Positions 10,901 through 21,388 of a stretch of DNA of 64,000 bases are shown here, piece by piece. Location of the stretch: assembly GCA_037893245.1 (NCBI GenBank), contig JBAIAA010000352.1, positions 372,001 to 436,000 of the forward strand, written 5' to 3'. The notes under the pieces were generated by a model. The model did no database searches. It was not told where the DNA came from and saw only the letters and a program-made list of their open reading frames with translations. Numbering within the stretch: the first letter of the stretch is position 1; the number at the start of each line of letters is the position of its first letter. This stretch comes from Crossaster papposus. Its lineage: Eukaryota; Echinodermata; Asteroidea; Velatida; Solasteridae. Made by a program: the position numbers and the translations under genes.

Positions 10901-13900
10901 TGTGGTAGCACCCCCTTGTTTAGGGGGGGGGGCAAGCTTTCCAACAAGTTCCGTGTCGAAGTTGTTTTTCTGCGGTTTGTCTGAAAATGAGGACTTGATA
11001 GTACATGTACTGTGTATTACAAGAAATGCAAATGGCTGTTGTACACTTGGTAAAGGCTTATCTCAAACAGTCGACTTGCTATAATGTGGGTTGAAATGGT
11101 CAACCATAGTTCATACTTGAACTTACAATTATAAACATATTGATTTTAGTCTGTATATTGGCTTTTGTTCTGGTTTATATAAAGAAACACAAGGGAATAA
11201 ACATAAGACACAGCTCCCATGCTAATTTTTGTTTGTTCAGTATAGTTCTCTTTTTTTCTTCCTTTTAAATGTGACAGTCAAGGTACCAAGCTGACAGAAG
11301 ATGCTATTCTGCTAGATGAAAACGCCAACGTCGAGACCACAATGCTGGAGAAATTTGCTTTCTCAAATGCTATGGTATTATCAGGTAAGTTTAGTCTAAC
11401 AAAAAAACAACCTAAAACTTAAAAACCTAAAAACCTAAAAACAAAACTTACCAAAAAAAAATAAAAAATTTCTTGATGTTTATTTTATATCAATTTAAAT
11501 TGTGAATGTCGATCCCTTATTCCCTTCATGTGTTTCGTTCTTTTTTCAGTAAAGCTTGGTATGTGGGAATCTTCTGTTGATAAATTCACGTCATCTCTAG
11601 AAGGCATCCCTGAGGTAAGAATTGTACATGTTTTAAATGGTAACCCATTAGCCCTTGTACCGCCCCAAACTAGCCCTGCCTATAATTACTACCTGTAGTA
11701 CTGTCTCAAAAATGCTACATATTAAATACAATAATACAAATGTGACTTGGCACCACGAAATGGTTGGAAAGTCGCAAAATTACAAAATTGACATTATTAC
11801 ATTTCTAGAAAGAAGAAGTACTAAGCTTTGAAATGATGTATTGTGTGTTGCTGTAGCTTATTCCTAGCCGTCGCTATACTCTTTTGAAATTGCTGAAGTC
11901 ATGCTCCCTTGTTTTGAAAAAACAGAGTTCAAAGTCTGTGAACCGTGGCAACTCTACTATCACGAAGTGCAATTCAGCCACCAAAAAACACACTTTAGAG
12001 TTTTAATTGAGCTTTAAAATGTTGGGATATAATAAAGAAGGGTGTTTTGTATGTAAAAAGGTTAACAAAGTTTTGAAACCGACCTCCCACTTGAAAAATT
12101 GACGTTTTGGCAAATAACTTGTTTTGGCCATGTGCGACTTTCCGCTCATTTCGTGGTACCAGGTCACAAATGTAGTACGGTTGCTAATGCATACTATCAC
12201 AAAATCATCACCACAATCACAACTTAGCTCAAATTTTAGGATGGAAATTATGTGATGGGGAACTTAATTGACAGGATTAAAATGTTGGTTGGTTGAAAAT
12301 GTGAATCTGTGTGTGTTGTATATTTATATAGTGCTATGTGGTCTGAAAGCATTGAAGCTGGTAATTCCGCAGGATGTGGGTTCAAGCCGTAGAGCCATAA
12401 TAAAATACTAGAGAGCTGGCTCGATTGTACAAAGTGATGCGAGCTGGGCGCATCCATGTTTGTGCACAAACCTATGGAAACCTCAACATTTTGTACGGCT
12501 TTTGTACGGCTATTTGCATATCTGCGTTTGTATTCTATACAGTGCGTTACCGAAGCCGATACGCCCAAAACCAAAACGCAAGATCAGCAAATGAGCGCAA
12601 ACATTGCAAATGCGAGTGCGTATCTGAACGCTGCAGTTGATTTTGCCGTGACTTTTTTAAACTGACATGACGCGCGTAAAGTTGTTTTCGTCTGTTCTAC
12701 TTGCACGCGCGTTGCATTTACAGTACACTTTTGAAATTAAATCCATCTATTTGTATAATGTTCTACAACACGCACATGAATTCAAAATGTCTGCGTGCAT
12801 AATGGATTTAAAGTATCTCCGCGCGTAAGAATGAAGAGTTAGCGCTCTAGTAATTTAATATAGCTCTATGGTTCAAGCCAAGCCTGGGTTTGTGGTGCCC
12901 TTGGCCAAGGCACTTTGTCACTCATTGGTTTTCCTCACCCAGGAGTAAATGGGAACCTGTGAGGGGAGAGATGGTTACAAATCGAGCTGTGTAGTAGCTC
13001 CTCGGGGAGCTAGCTGCGATGGTACTTGGAAGGTCTCATTGGACAATTGAGCAAGGGTACTAGTGCCCTGAGCGCCAGTATTGGAGAATACGTCCACTTT
13101 ATAAATACCCCTTTTATATATGTGACCTGTCATCACAAAATGAGCGTAAAGTCGGCAAAATCTAAAATTGAGATATGGGTATTTCTAAATTCTGTGGAAA
13201 CAGAGCTTTCCAATGGTATATAACACTTGGAAGTTTGATACTCAATATTATTTTTATTTTTTTAGTCTGGAGTCTTAATACAGAGATTATAAGAAAACGG
13301 GCATTTCTTGCGAGAAATTGTGTGAAAGGCATGGTGAAAATTGTCTCAAAAACTTTTTTTTTTTTATCTGATCGTCCTGAAAAATTGGGAATTGATTGTT
13401 GGGGATTTAGTCTTAAAAAAACCCATATAATCTCAAAATCGACCACCCCTTCAAATTTTGACTTTGACTGGCCGTACTGGGAAATCACTCCGTGCGACTT
13501 TACGCTCATTTTGTGTTCACATATTACAGGTTGTGTACGATGTACTGTACAGTACTCTGTACCCATTTTGGTGCTGATGTATTCCCCGCTTCCCTCGGTT
13601 TCAGAGTCTTAAGCATGGTCATCGCCTGAAGATGTCACGCGTGGAGGTCATGCGTAAGACAGGGGAGCTGTTCTCCCTGAGACACCAGATTAACCTCAGC
13701 TCCGATCTGCTCATCTCGCCAGACTTCTACTGGGACCGAGATGACCTGGACCAACTCTACAATAAAACCTGCCAGTTCTACAGCATTGGAAGACGCACAA
13801 GGGTACGTTTTTAAATTATTTCTTGTAATATCTAGTTAATGGGTAGGGCTGCCCAAAAATATACCGAATATTCAAATATTCGATCATCAACCGAATAATT

Positions 13901-15449
13901 GAATAGCTTAAAGGTAGGATACACCATTGGTAGTTGCTTGAATTATCATGAATCGGTAGATTTGGGGGGTTGTATTTTATAGTAAATATCGTTTAACTGA
14001 CCTGTCTAAAGTTTTACCATCATGGATGCCGAGAAAAGCACGAAAAACAGCGTTTGTTTTCAACCGGCGTTGAGCAGTTATTATTATGTTTTCTTTGTTT
14101 TTTCGCGATCGCCGTCTGGTGATCGCCAATATTTTTCTCTCAATTTTTCAGAATAATTACAGGATATCTAGCGCAATCATTTTGCTGGATGCCTAGAATC
14201 ATTACTTACTTTCAAACAAGTAAGATATTTCCTAATAATTCGGCAGTAAATTTTTTCGATATTTGCAAATGGTGTATCCTACCTTTAACCTTTTTGCTGG
14301 TTTGAATAATCAAAAAGAAATAAATATGCACGTGTACGCACGGCTGTAATGTCGATTCATTTGTAAAGTTGCATTTTATTTTAAAACCACTTTTGTTGAA
14401 GGCAGACGCAGCTGGCGTGTGTACAAACGTGATCGGCGAGTACCTACACAAACCTACAATTGATTGTACACATTCAACTAAATAAAGCAAACCTGTTTCT
14501 ATTGCTTGTCTTTACATAGGTCATAAATGAGAAGCTGAACCACTGCTCAGAACTCGTGGAACTCATGAGAACTCACCTGAGCGAGCGCCACTCACTGAAA
14601 CTGGAATGGATGATCATTTTACTCATAGCAGTTGAGGTAAGCACATGAGGCATAAACAGACGGCATGGAAATCTTGCGAAATGCACAAGATGTGTGTGTT
14701 AATACCATAGAGCTATAATAAATTACTAGAATGCTGGGTCGATGTACATGTACAAAGTGATGCCTGCTGGGCGCATCCATGTTTGTGCACAAAACTAGGG
14801 AAATGTCAAAATGTTGTACGGCTTTTGTACGGCTATTTGCATATCTGCGTTGTTATTCTATACAGTGCGTTACCAAAGCCGATACGCCAAAAACCAAACG
14901 CATGATTAGCAAATGAGCGCAAATGCGTGTGCGTATCCGCGCGCTGCAGATGATTTTACTGCGACTTTTAACCAGCATGACGCGCGTAAGTTGTTTGCGT
15001 CTGTTCTACTTCCACGCGCATTGTATTTAAAGTACACTCTTAAAATTCAATCCATTTGTATTATGTTCTACAACACGCACATGGATTCAAAGTATCTCCG
15101 CGCGTAAGAATAAAGAGTTAGCGCTCTAGTAATTTATTAACATGGCTCTATGAGTGATACCGAGTGATGACATTATTTAGGGAATAGGGAATTGTTGAAA
15201 CGATTAACATTGGTCGGCTTGTAGTGGGTGTGAATTTGAAGCAATATGCGAGAGGTTCTGGCAAAATGAGACGGAACTGGGCAGAGGTTGGAATAAGGAT
15301 TATTCAGAACAAAACAGAACATGGCTAAATTCATGTATGTGCGGTTTTTGTTTCTCCAGGTCATGTTTGAAGTGATTCACCTTATTAGGAGGTACTTTGA
15401 GGACAGTGGTCAGGGAGTAACAGAACGGACATCCTCGCGGCGTAGGTGA
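7947..15449 (+). CDS. RMND1: RMND1 homologue (mitochondrial DUF155 protein), 9 coding exons
   Basis: Exons: 7947-8531, 9273-9390, 9941-10062, 10230-10330, 11278-11384, 11550-11614, 13605-13802, 14520-14636, 15360-15449. All introns are GT/AG and phases match, giving 500 aa (human RMND1, as I recall, is about 450). Recognised from conserved blocks: [12 protein letters not shown] (exon 2), [15 protein letters not shown] (exon 3), [15 protein letters not shown] (exons 5-6), [17 protein letters not shown] and SIGRRTR (exon 7), and [10 protein letters not shown] (exon 8). One hydrophobic segment (about 462-482, [15 protein letters not shown]) is the C-terminal inner-membrane anchor of the family. 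The N-terminus ([15 protein letters not shown]) looks like a mitochondrial presequence. Family knowledge: RMND1 supports mitochondrial translation. The first exon (195 codons) is poorly conserved, so its exact start is less certain; the weakest splice donor is exon 2's GTCGGT. Introns carry many MITEs. Confidence 0.92.
8636..8859. mobile_element. Small foldback element in RMND1 intron 1
   Basis: CAGGGATGTAGTCGAGTCC (8636-8654) pairs with 8841-8859 with one mismatch. The interior has AAGTCC(CTGC/ATCAC) direct repeats on the left and their inverse on the right (ACTTGTGACTGG, ACTTGTGAACGG). No coding capacity; the target duplication is unclear. Confidence 0.65.
9472..9792. mobile_element. Foldback element in RMND1 intron 2, GGCCGATTTCA ends
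   Basis: The left end GAGGCCGATTTCACGAAAC mirrors the right end GTTTCATGAAATCGGCCCC. Subterminal segments also pair (TTAGGAC, AAGACGC). The ends resemble family D (GGGCCAATTTCAT), so it may be a distant PIF/Harbinger-like MITE. Confidence 0.6.
10536..10858. mobile_element. MITE family B, right-truncated copy (RMND1 intron 4)
   Basis: Matches the family B consensus from the GGTAGGTTACACCATTTGC end through the GATCGC palindrome region and the GGACAGGTCAGTTAAAC motif, then stops at ACTATAAAATAC without the other terminus. Confidence 0.75.
11741..12173. mobile_element. MITE family A, copy 2 (RMND1 intron 6)
   Basis: TGTGACTTGGCACCACGAAATG at the left pairs imperfectly with CATTTCGTGGTACCAGGTCACA at the right, with GAAAGTCGCA/TGCGACTTTC subterminal to it. 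Both flanks carry AAA/AAT next to the TGTGAC core, as in the copy at 28048. Confidence 0.7.
12390..12870. mobile_element. MITE family F, copy 1 (RMND1 intron 6)
   Basis: Ends GTAGAGCCATAATAAAATAC and the mirrored TAATTTAATATAGCTCTAT. A direct repeat of 9-10 bp, (G)GTTCAAGCC, flanks both sides (left ending about 12389, right about 12870-12879): a clear target duplication. The interior matches 14706-15152 over its whole length. A 9-10-bp duplication is compatible with a Mutator-like (MULE) origin (inference). No transposase. Confidence 0.75.
13121..13525. mobile_element. MITE family A, copy 3 (RMND1 intron 6)
   Basis: Left TGTGACCTGTCATCACAAAA then TGAGCGTAAAGTCG; right CGACTTTACGCTCATTTTGTG then TTCACA. 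The right tip is shortened relative to the left. It ends about 80 bp before the exon 7 acceptor. Confidence 0.65.
13908..14288. mobile_element. MITE family B, full copy (RMND1 intron 7)
   Basis: TTAAAGGTAGGATACACCATT at the left and the mirrored AATGGTGTATCCTACCTTTAA at the right. TTAA at both outer edges is the probable target duplication. About 380 bp, non-coding. Confidence 0.85.
14706..15152. mobile_element. MITE family F, copy 2 (RMND1 intron 8)
   Basis: Starts ATAGAGCTATAATAAATTAC and ends with the mirrored TAATTTATTAACATGGCTCTAT. The interior is homologous to 12390-12870. The flanks TTAATACC and GTGATACC look like an eroded version of the same duplication length. Confidence 0.7.
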
Positions 15450-15790
15450 CAGTGTCCAAGTGAAGAGCAAGGAGAACGCAATCTTTTTCAGATTGGTTCA
15501 GAATAAGAGGATGTAATTAAGAATGGCACACATTTGTGCACATAATATTCAGATCTTTTAAAGCCTATTTTATTTTTTCTCACAAACATAAGGCAATGTT
15601 GCATTAGAAGTGAATTTAATAACCACAAATACACTTTTTTTTTTTCAACTCCACTGTTCTGTATAAAATTGCTTAATTAACAATTTTCCAAATAAACACC
15701 TAAAATTTTCTCAGAGCACTGGTTTTACAAATTGAATCATTATTGAAATTGTACGGGCGTACAAATTATCAATGAATTATACAAAATAAA
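15450..15790 (+). terminator. RMND1 3' UTR with AATAAA at 15785
   Basis: AT-rich sequence after the RMND1 stop, with an AATAAA-like run at 15691 and a canonical AATAAA at 15785-15790. The latter is the likelier polyadenylation signal; the site itself cannot be seen. Confidence 0.4.
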
Positions 15791-16009
15791 ACATTCATGT
15801 TTACTTACAAAATGCAAAGCCTTGAAAGTTGGACGGATTTACAAGAATACTTACAAGCAAACGTCTTTGAATTTCATATTAATGCTTTCTACTACAGCCC
15901 AAGTAACTATAAGCCCCCATATACCCGAAAATGTCCATATAATGAAGTGCTAATGTCTCAAATTCATGATCTTGATGCTGTGCCGCGGCTTATGTAGTGT
16001 TGATACTAG

Positions 16010-16032
16010 CCCCCCCCCCCCCCCCCCCCCCC
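16010..16032. repeat. Poly-C tract
   Basis: Uninterrupted C run in the spacer between the convergent genes RMND1 and TEKT1. Confidence 0.85.
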
Positions 16033-16212
16033 ATACTGTACCTGAATTGTGCTGACTTCTTAAACATTTTATGATTCATGTACCTTTCAGTGCCGAGGTC
16101 GTACATGAACGATGTATTTGATGTACTCCAAAACTGCCATTAATCATGCATGTACGACCCATACTATATCATTCTACCATTTCGTACATGTACAATATTA
16201 TTTTTTTAATAG

Positions 16213-16850
16213 TTAAAGGTAGGATACACCATTGGTAATTGCTTGAATTATTACGAATGGGTAGATTTGGGGGGTTGTATTTCATAGTTGTTGTAACTGC
16301 TAATTCTGGTCTTCTCCTCTCTTTGCTTGTTTGCCATGTGCAGCTGGGCAGTGTGTGTTGGTACTGTGATATCCTCTTTGATCTTGTAGGGTCACATTAT
16401 TGATCTTGAATTGCCTTTATGCTTTATTTATTGTTGCATTTTATTTTGGTTCATTATTTTTCCTTTGTCATGTTTGTGTTTTATGTTGCGCCTTGGAATA
16501 GGTTTTCTCTAGATAGATGGCGCATTATAAATGTTTTATATTATTATTATAGTAAATATCATTTAACTGACCTGTCCGAAGTTTTAAAATCATGGATGCT
16601 GAGAAAAGCACGAAAAACAGCGTTTGTTTTCAACAGGCGCCGAGCAGTTATTCTTATGTTATCTTTGTTTTTTCGCGATCGCGAATTTGTCTTTATAAAA
16701 TTATATTTTTCGGAATAATTACAGGATATCTAGCGCAATCATTTTGCTGGATACCTAAAATAATTATTTACTTTCAAATGGGTAACATATTTCTTAATAA
16801 TTAGGTAGTAAATATTGTTGATATCTGCAAATGGTGTATCCTACCTTTAA
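16213..16850. mobile_element. MITE family B split by a retroelement tail
   Basis: A complete family B copy with TTAA at both edges, interrupted at ATAG (16284-16287) by about 260 bp that ends TTATATTATTATTAT and then ATAG again at 16549-16552. It lies about 85 bp beyond the TEKT1 stop codon. Confidence 0.8.
16288..16552 (+). mobile_element. LINE/SINE 3'-end fragment inside a family B copy
   Basis: The 3' end GCGCCTTGGAATAGG...GGCGCATTATAAATG followed by an ATT-repeat tail resembles the 3' end of the LINE at 30437-30508 (GCGCCTTGAACACC...GCGCATTACAAATC plus an ATT tail). Short ATAG flanks suggest a small target duplication. The CR1/L2-like assignment is inference. Confidence 0.6.
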
Positions 16851-16936
16851 ATGCTAAAAAGGCGCAGGCACTGAAAGAAGTTAACAAATCTACCAAACCC
16901 TATCTGCAAAGATTCTCATCGAGTAGTGCCGCGTTT

Positions 16937-19900
16937 TCAGAATTTCATGATATTGATGCTCCGTCTCAGCCCCATACACCTGACATTGTCGATGTGGATT
17001 GTCCCCGACTTGATGTCAATGTCTTCCTCCAGGGTCTGCTGCTGCCGGATCAGCCCTTTGAGCTGGTCCCGAGCCTCGTCCAGCGTGGTCTGGAGCTTGG
17101 ACACACTGGCGTCGATCTCGGCCGTCTCGTTGATCAGGCGGTACTGGACGGGGTCACGACACAGCTCCACGTTGGGCCGGTTGGTGCGGGCGTCCAGGCG
17201 GGTCTGGGACAGCTTCTGGGGACCCACCTTGTCCCCGATGGCCTTCATCAGGTTCTGGATGTTCTTCTCCATCTCTTGGATTTGTCCATGGACCTTTGGT
17301 TGGACAAAAAAAGGAAGATAAAATACTGAAACTGCCAAGCATGAAAATACCAAAGTTCAACTAATATTAATGTTAATACCAACTGGTTACCCCAGTGTTA
17401 AGGTCTGGGAACATACAATAGATAACAAGTCCGATCATGTCAACCAGTCCAGGGTCAACTCACAAGCTTTTCAAACATTCTGATACGGCAGATAAGTAAT
17501 GGGATGTGCCTTCGATGATACAATCATGGAATTTGGTACACTCTCAGAGTATGTCATGAGAAAGATATGTGGCTGAAGATCATTGCAGATTTGTCTTTTG
17601 ATGAAATATTGATAGAATAACAAGCAATGACAGCTATTTTTGGAAAGGTTCTAAGCAGTAAAATTTCTCATCAGAAGATTTGTCACCTGCACAAATTATG
17701 TCTTAACGGTACTAATTACTGACCTTAGCCAGATGTGTCTCCAGTTCACTCTTTGTAGCCTGTGTCTCTCCAATGCGTTTCTTGAAGGCCAGGTTTGTGT
17801 CGCTGACTTGCTTCTTCATGTCGTCTTCCGTGGTTTCAAGCAGGCTGTCGATGACGGCGCGCAGGTCCATGGCATTCTTGCGGTCCCGTTCTGTCTTCAG
17901 AATGTTCTCGTTTGTGAATTTCTGCCAGTCTTCTGGGGTGACGGAACTGTGACGAACAGAAGTGTAAACAACTTAGAAATGGTGTTGATGATGAACCTAT
18001 GGCTAACAATTTGTATATCCAGATGGTTTAGCGATCACAGCCTTGTTTTTGATGCCTAAATGAATCAGTCTTAGACCGTGCCTGAATTACAGGGCTGTGG
18101 CTTCACATTATAGTCTATTATACCGGCTGCAACTACAGGTACTTTCCATAGACTTGTGTGCAATTTCCAGCCGCAGAAAATTAGTTTGGACACAGCCTAA
18201 AGGCTGGTTCATACTTGTAAACAATTGTAAACAATTGAAGTTTCATTGCCGTACCAAATTCGCTTCGCAATTACATTTGCGTGAAGTATGAACCGGCCTT
18301 AATTCAGCAACTAACATAGAGGGTTTGCATTTAACCCGACTTCTTCAAAAAAAAATGCGATCACATGAGCAGATTGTTTACCTTTATTTAAAAATCAATG
18401 CAGGGTTAGTTAGAAACCTATCCACGTTATTGAAAATTGGTCTGGATAGTTAGAACAAGGGGTTAAAAACAGTAAGGACAACAAAAGATGCTACATACTT
18501 GGTTTCAATTTTGGCAGCGCCGAATTTGAAGTCAAGGTTTGGGTTGTCGTCCCTGAGCTCACGGCAGTCCCGGTCGATGTCGAGGGCGCCAAACTTGTCC
18601 GTCAGGTCTTTTTCCAGGGTGTAGCGACGCGACCGCATGATTCGGATCTGCTCTGTGGTCTGGTCCAAGGTGCGCTGTAGCAAGGCCATAACCCCCCGGA
18701 GGGTCTCTCGCTCCTTGAGAAGGTTCTTCTCGACATCATCGTGCACAAGGTCGATGGCTTCGCGACCCTCCCTGAAAAACACCCCCCGCAAAAGAAAAAG
18801 TGGACTGATTTTAAAAAGCTGCACGAATATGCCAGACTAGCTACGCTGCATTTGTTATCAAAATCCAGCAAAATGATTGTACTAGATATTCTGTAATTAA
18901 TCCAAACAAATTAATAAAAAAAACAAAAAAAACCCAACTGTCCGACGCCTGTTAAAAATGAATGCTGTTTCTTGCTTTTTTCCGGTATCCATGATTGTAA
19001 AACTTCGGACAGGTTAGTTTAACTATATTTACTATTAAATGCAACCCCCCCTCCCCCAAATCCACCCATTTTTGATAATTCAAGCAATTACCAATAATGT
19101 ATCCTACCTTTAAATCGTCCTGGGTATAATGAGATTCAGACACGGTCAAGAGTCTACAAAAGACTTACAATTTACCTGAATAGCAGGCAGCGGTTGACAA
19201 TTGCTAGTGGTTCGTTGCATGCTTCCAGGGCATTCTGTAGTCTAGTTTTATAGGCAAGTAGTGTGTCTATCTCTGTCTTGGTGTCGTCCAGTTTTCGGTT
19301 CAGTTCATCCTTCCAGAATGTCACATCATGTATTCTTTGCTCTAAAGTATAACAAACAAACAAACAACAACAAAATTTAATTCTAATTTTATTCAATGAA
19401 ATCCACTGGTCTCCCATAGGCCCAGTAAAGAGAAGACAATGTGAAGAAATCACAGTTTTAGACATTGGAAGAAAACTCAAGAAACACATTCTGGGAGAAA
19501 CCTACGGATTCAATCGAACAGGGACTGAAAACCCAATCCACATATTATTGGCCCATGCAGGAATCGAACCCGTGACACAGCAGTGGAAGACCACTACGCC
19601 ATTTACCCCTAGAACTATGGGGCTCCCGACGCCCGCAGGGCGGAGCCCCATTGATAGAAAGGGTTTTTACAGGTTAACAATAGAAACCATGCACAAACTG
19701 CACACATTTACTCCCATACCGCTGCACGTCTACCTCCAAACATTTGCGGAATGGGGATAGTTTCGACCAGTTTTGACCGGAGATTCGACCGGTTTTATTG
19801 ACGTACCAGCTGAGTGAGTTGATAAAGTACTCAGAAAAAAATTGTTTGGAGGTAGACCGTGCAGCGGTATGGAAGTAATGGTGTGCAGTTTGTGCATGGT

Positions 19901-20397
19901 TTCTATTGTTTAACGGCGGTTAACCTGTAAAAACCCTCTCTATCTATAGGGCTCCACACTGCGGGCGTCAAGAGCCCCATAGTTCTAGGGGTATACGCCA
20001 TTCCGACTACAGATAGTCTACTCTCGTTAATACAAACACTGTTAATACAATGTAATGTTTGGTTATAGCAAACAAAAAGCCCCGATCCTGACTCTGCATT
20101 TATTGGACCGACGCTCCACTTAATACGAAATTTTGCACTTTTGCTAGGTCTAATTCAGTAATTGAGTTTGTATTTTAATAACGAGAATCGACTGTATTTA
20201 CACTCACCCAGCTTCTTGTTGACATCTCTTTGTGTTCTCCTGGTCACTTCGTCAGTCTCGTCAACGAGTCGCTCGCTCTCATCGATGAGCTGCTCAGCAC
20301 TTGCTCGCTGCTTCTCGGCATTGTTGTAGTTGGTCTTGTTGGAGTAGGCCCATTCTTGATGGGTGAACTTGGGAGGTGCACTGATCAGCTTGGCCAT
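16937..20397 (-). CDS. TEKT1: Tektin-1 (tektin C type), 5 coding exons
   Basis: Exons in transcript order: 20397-20208, 19341-19176, 18771-18499, 17946-17724, 17293-16937. Phases join cleanly, giving 402 aa (human TEKT1 is about 418). The tektin signature nonapeptide RPNVELCRD is exact at about residues 323-331. Other family blocks are the N-terminal MAKLISAPPKFTHQEW, AIDLVHDDVEKNL, EQIRIMRSRRYTLEKDL and TPEDWQKFTNENI. The protein is mostly coiled-coil helix. Family knowledge: tektins form filaments on ciliary and flagellar doublet microtubules; TEKT1 corresponds to sea urchin tektin C. Intron 1 holds a SINE split by a long-TIR element, intron 2 a family B fragment and intron 3 small foldbacks. 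The gene is divergent from SLC25A1 and convergent with RMND1. Confidence 0.95.
18068..18199. mobile_element. Small foldback element in TEKT1 intron 3
   Basis: TTAGACCGTGCCTGAA at the left loosely mirrors TTTGGACACAGCCTAA at the right, with CTGCAACTACAGG and other imperfect inverted segments inside. It directly abuts another foldback at 18200. Confidence 0.4.
18200..18301. mobile_element. Small MITE, AAGGCTGGTTCATACTT ends
   Basis: AAGGCTGGTTCATACTT near 18200 and AAGTATGAACCGGCCTT at 18284-18300 are inverse complements with one mismatch, bounding about 100 bp that contains a duplicated TGTAAACAAT. Confidence 0.6.
18862..19113. mobile_element. MITE family B, left-truncated copy (TEKT1 intron 2)
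   Basis: Begins inside the family at ATCCAGCAAAATGATTG and runs to the terminus ATGTATCCTACCTTTAAA; the other end is missing. Confidence 0.7.
19350..20025 (-). mobile_element. tRNA-derived SINE (minus), split by a DNA element
   Basis: On the minus strand the promoter boxes are visible: box A-like TGGCGTAGTGGT (19592-19603, the site of the later insertion) and box B-like GGGTTCGATTCC (about 19560-19575). A body containing GGGTTTTCAGTCCC follows, then a tail of TTG/TTTG repeats (19350-19373). The tail ends next to the acceptor of TEKT1 exon 2. The head was displaced by the 390-bp insertion at 19604-19993. The 5' limit is approximate. Confidence 0.65.
19604..19993. mobile_element. 390-bp long-TIR element with 9-bp target duplication
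   Basis: Ends TACCCCTAGAACTATGGGGC and its inverse complement. The arms remain paired for about 140 bp each (19604-19745 and 19842-19993). TACGCCATT is repeated exactly at 19595-19603 and 19994-20002, a 9-bp target-site duplication. The target is the box A region of a SINE. No coding capacity. Nine-base duplications with long TIRs fit Mutator-like (MULE) elements; Merlin-like elements (8-9 bp) are an alternative. Confidence 0.85.
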
Positions 20398-21388
20398 TAT
20401 TTTCTCTTTTTACAGAATTTTGTTTGGCTTAGTTTCAACCTAAGAAGAATATGCCAGGACAAAAAAAAAATATCAAAACAGGCACACACATGACACAAAT
20501 AAAAAAATAAATAATAAAAAAATAAATAAAAAGATGTCTTATTTATTATTGTTTGTAATACTGAATCAGACGCTTATCAACAATTTGTAAGTCATAATAA
20601 GACCGTTTTATAATGTTTTGTTTTCTAGGCCTAAACGATTTGTATAAATTTATAAAATTAGCTTACTGCCGTTCCGTACGGACGTGGTACTGCTGTGGCC
20701 GCGGTAAATCCGGAAATGCAGTTGATATTGTCAATGTGTGTACACATAGCAACGAGGTAGATAGACTAATTATTCGAAGGTATTTATTCTTTACATCAAG
20801 CCTTCAGATTGTGTACTTGTTATTTTTTTTACAAGCAAAATAAATTATCATCTGTTAATATATTGAAATATTATTATTAAATAATTGACAAATATATTTA
20901 TTCAATTTTATTACCAATACCTTTGCTCTATTTGGGTCAATAAAATTACTCAACCCATGCTGAAAATAATGGTACGATCCATTGTTCTCGTTGCCACAAT
21001 AATTGAAATCTCGTTTTCGAACGCGACTGTGCGATAAAGCACGCGACACAGCACAAGGCGCGCGCGCGATGGGCGTAACTTATGCGGCCGTTCTCTAAAC
21101 TCTAGCTTTGTCTCCGTTGGGCTTTGTTCGTACAGTTTGGCTTTGGTGATGGGCCGAATGGAGCCTAGCTGGAGTTTGGAAAACGACCCGGGATGTCGAA
21201 CGTTTTTTGACCTTTCGCCTTTGGTTGTGTATGGCTGGCTGTCGACATCATCTGAGCTGACTAGAGTTCGCGTCGTTTTACTGAGAAATCCAGCGTTTAC
21301 ACCTAAAACGACGTATCAAATTGACTCCTGATTGAGGGGAATATCCTTTCGTTCAACCATCAAAAGCTTCATTAGTTAACTTGGCAAA
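20398..21388. promoter_or_regulatory. Divergent spacer between TEKT1 and SLC25A1
   Basis: These 991 bp separate two start codons that point away from each other, so both promoters must lie here or overlap. The right part (about 21000-21300) is richer in CpG (CGCGCGCGATGGGCG, GACCCGGG) and is the likelier SLC25A1 promoter or 5' UTR. No TATA box is convincing. A 97-bp MITE lies at 21089-21185. Confidence 0.55.
21089..21185. mobile_element. MITE family J, copy 1, in SLC25A1 5' region
   Basis: CGTTCTCTAAACTCTAGCT and AGCTGGAGTTTGGAAAACG are imperfect inverse repeats. The interior (TTTGTCTCCGTTGGGCTTTG, GTACAGTTTGGC, TTGGTGATGG) matches 44607-44707. Confidence 0.65.

Noticed and set aside
19561..19603. 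Possible tRNA gene (box B GGTTCGATTCC)
   Set aside because: No matching acceptor stem or cloverleaf; followed by a SINE body and TTTG tail, so it is a SINE head.
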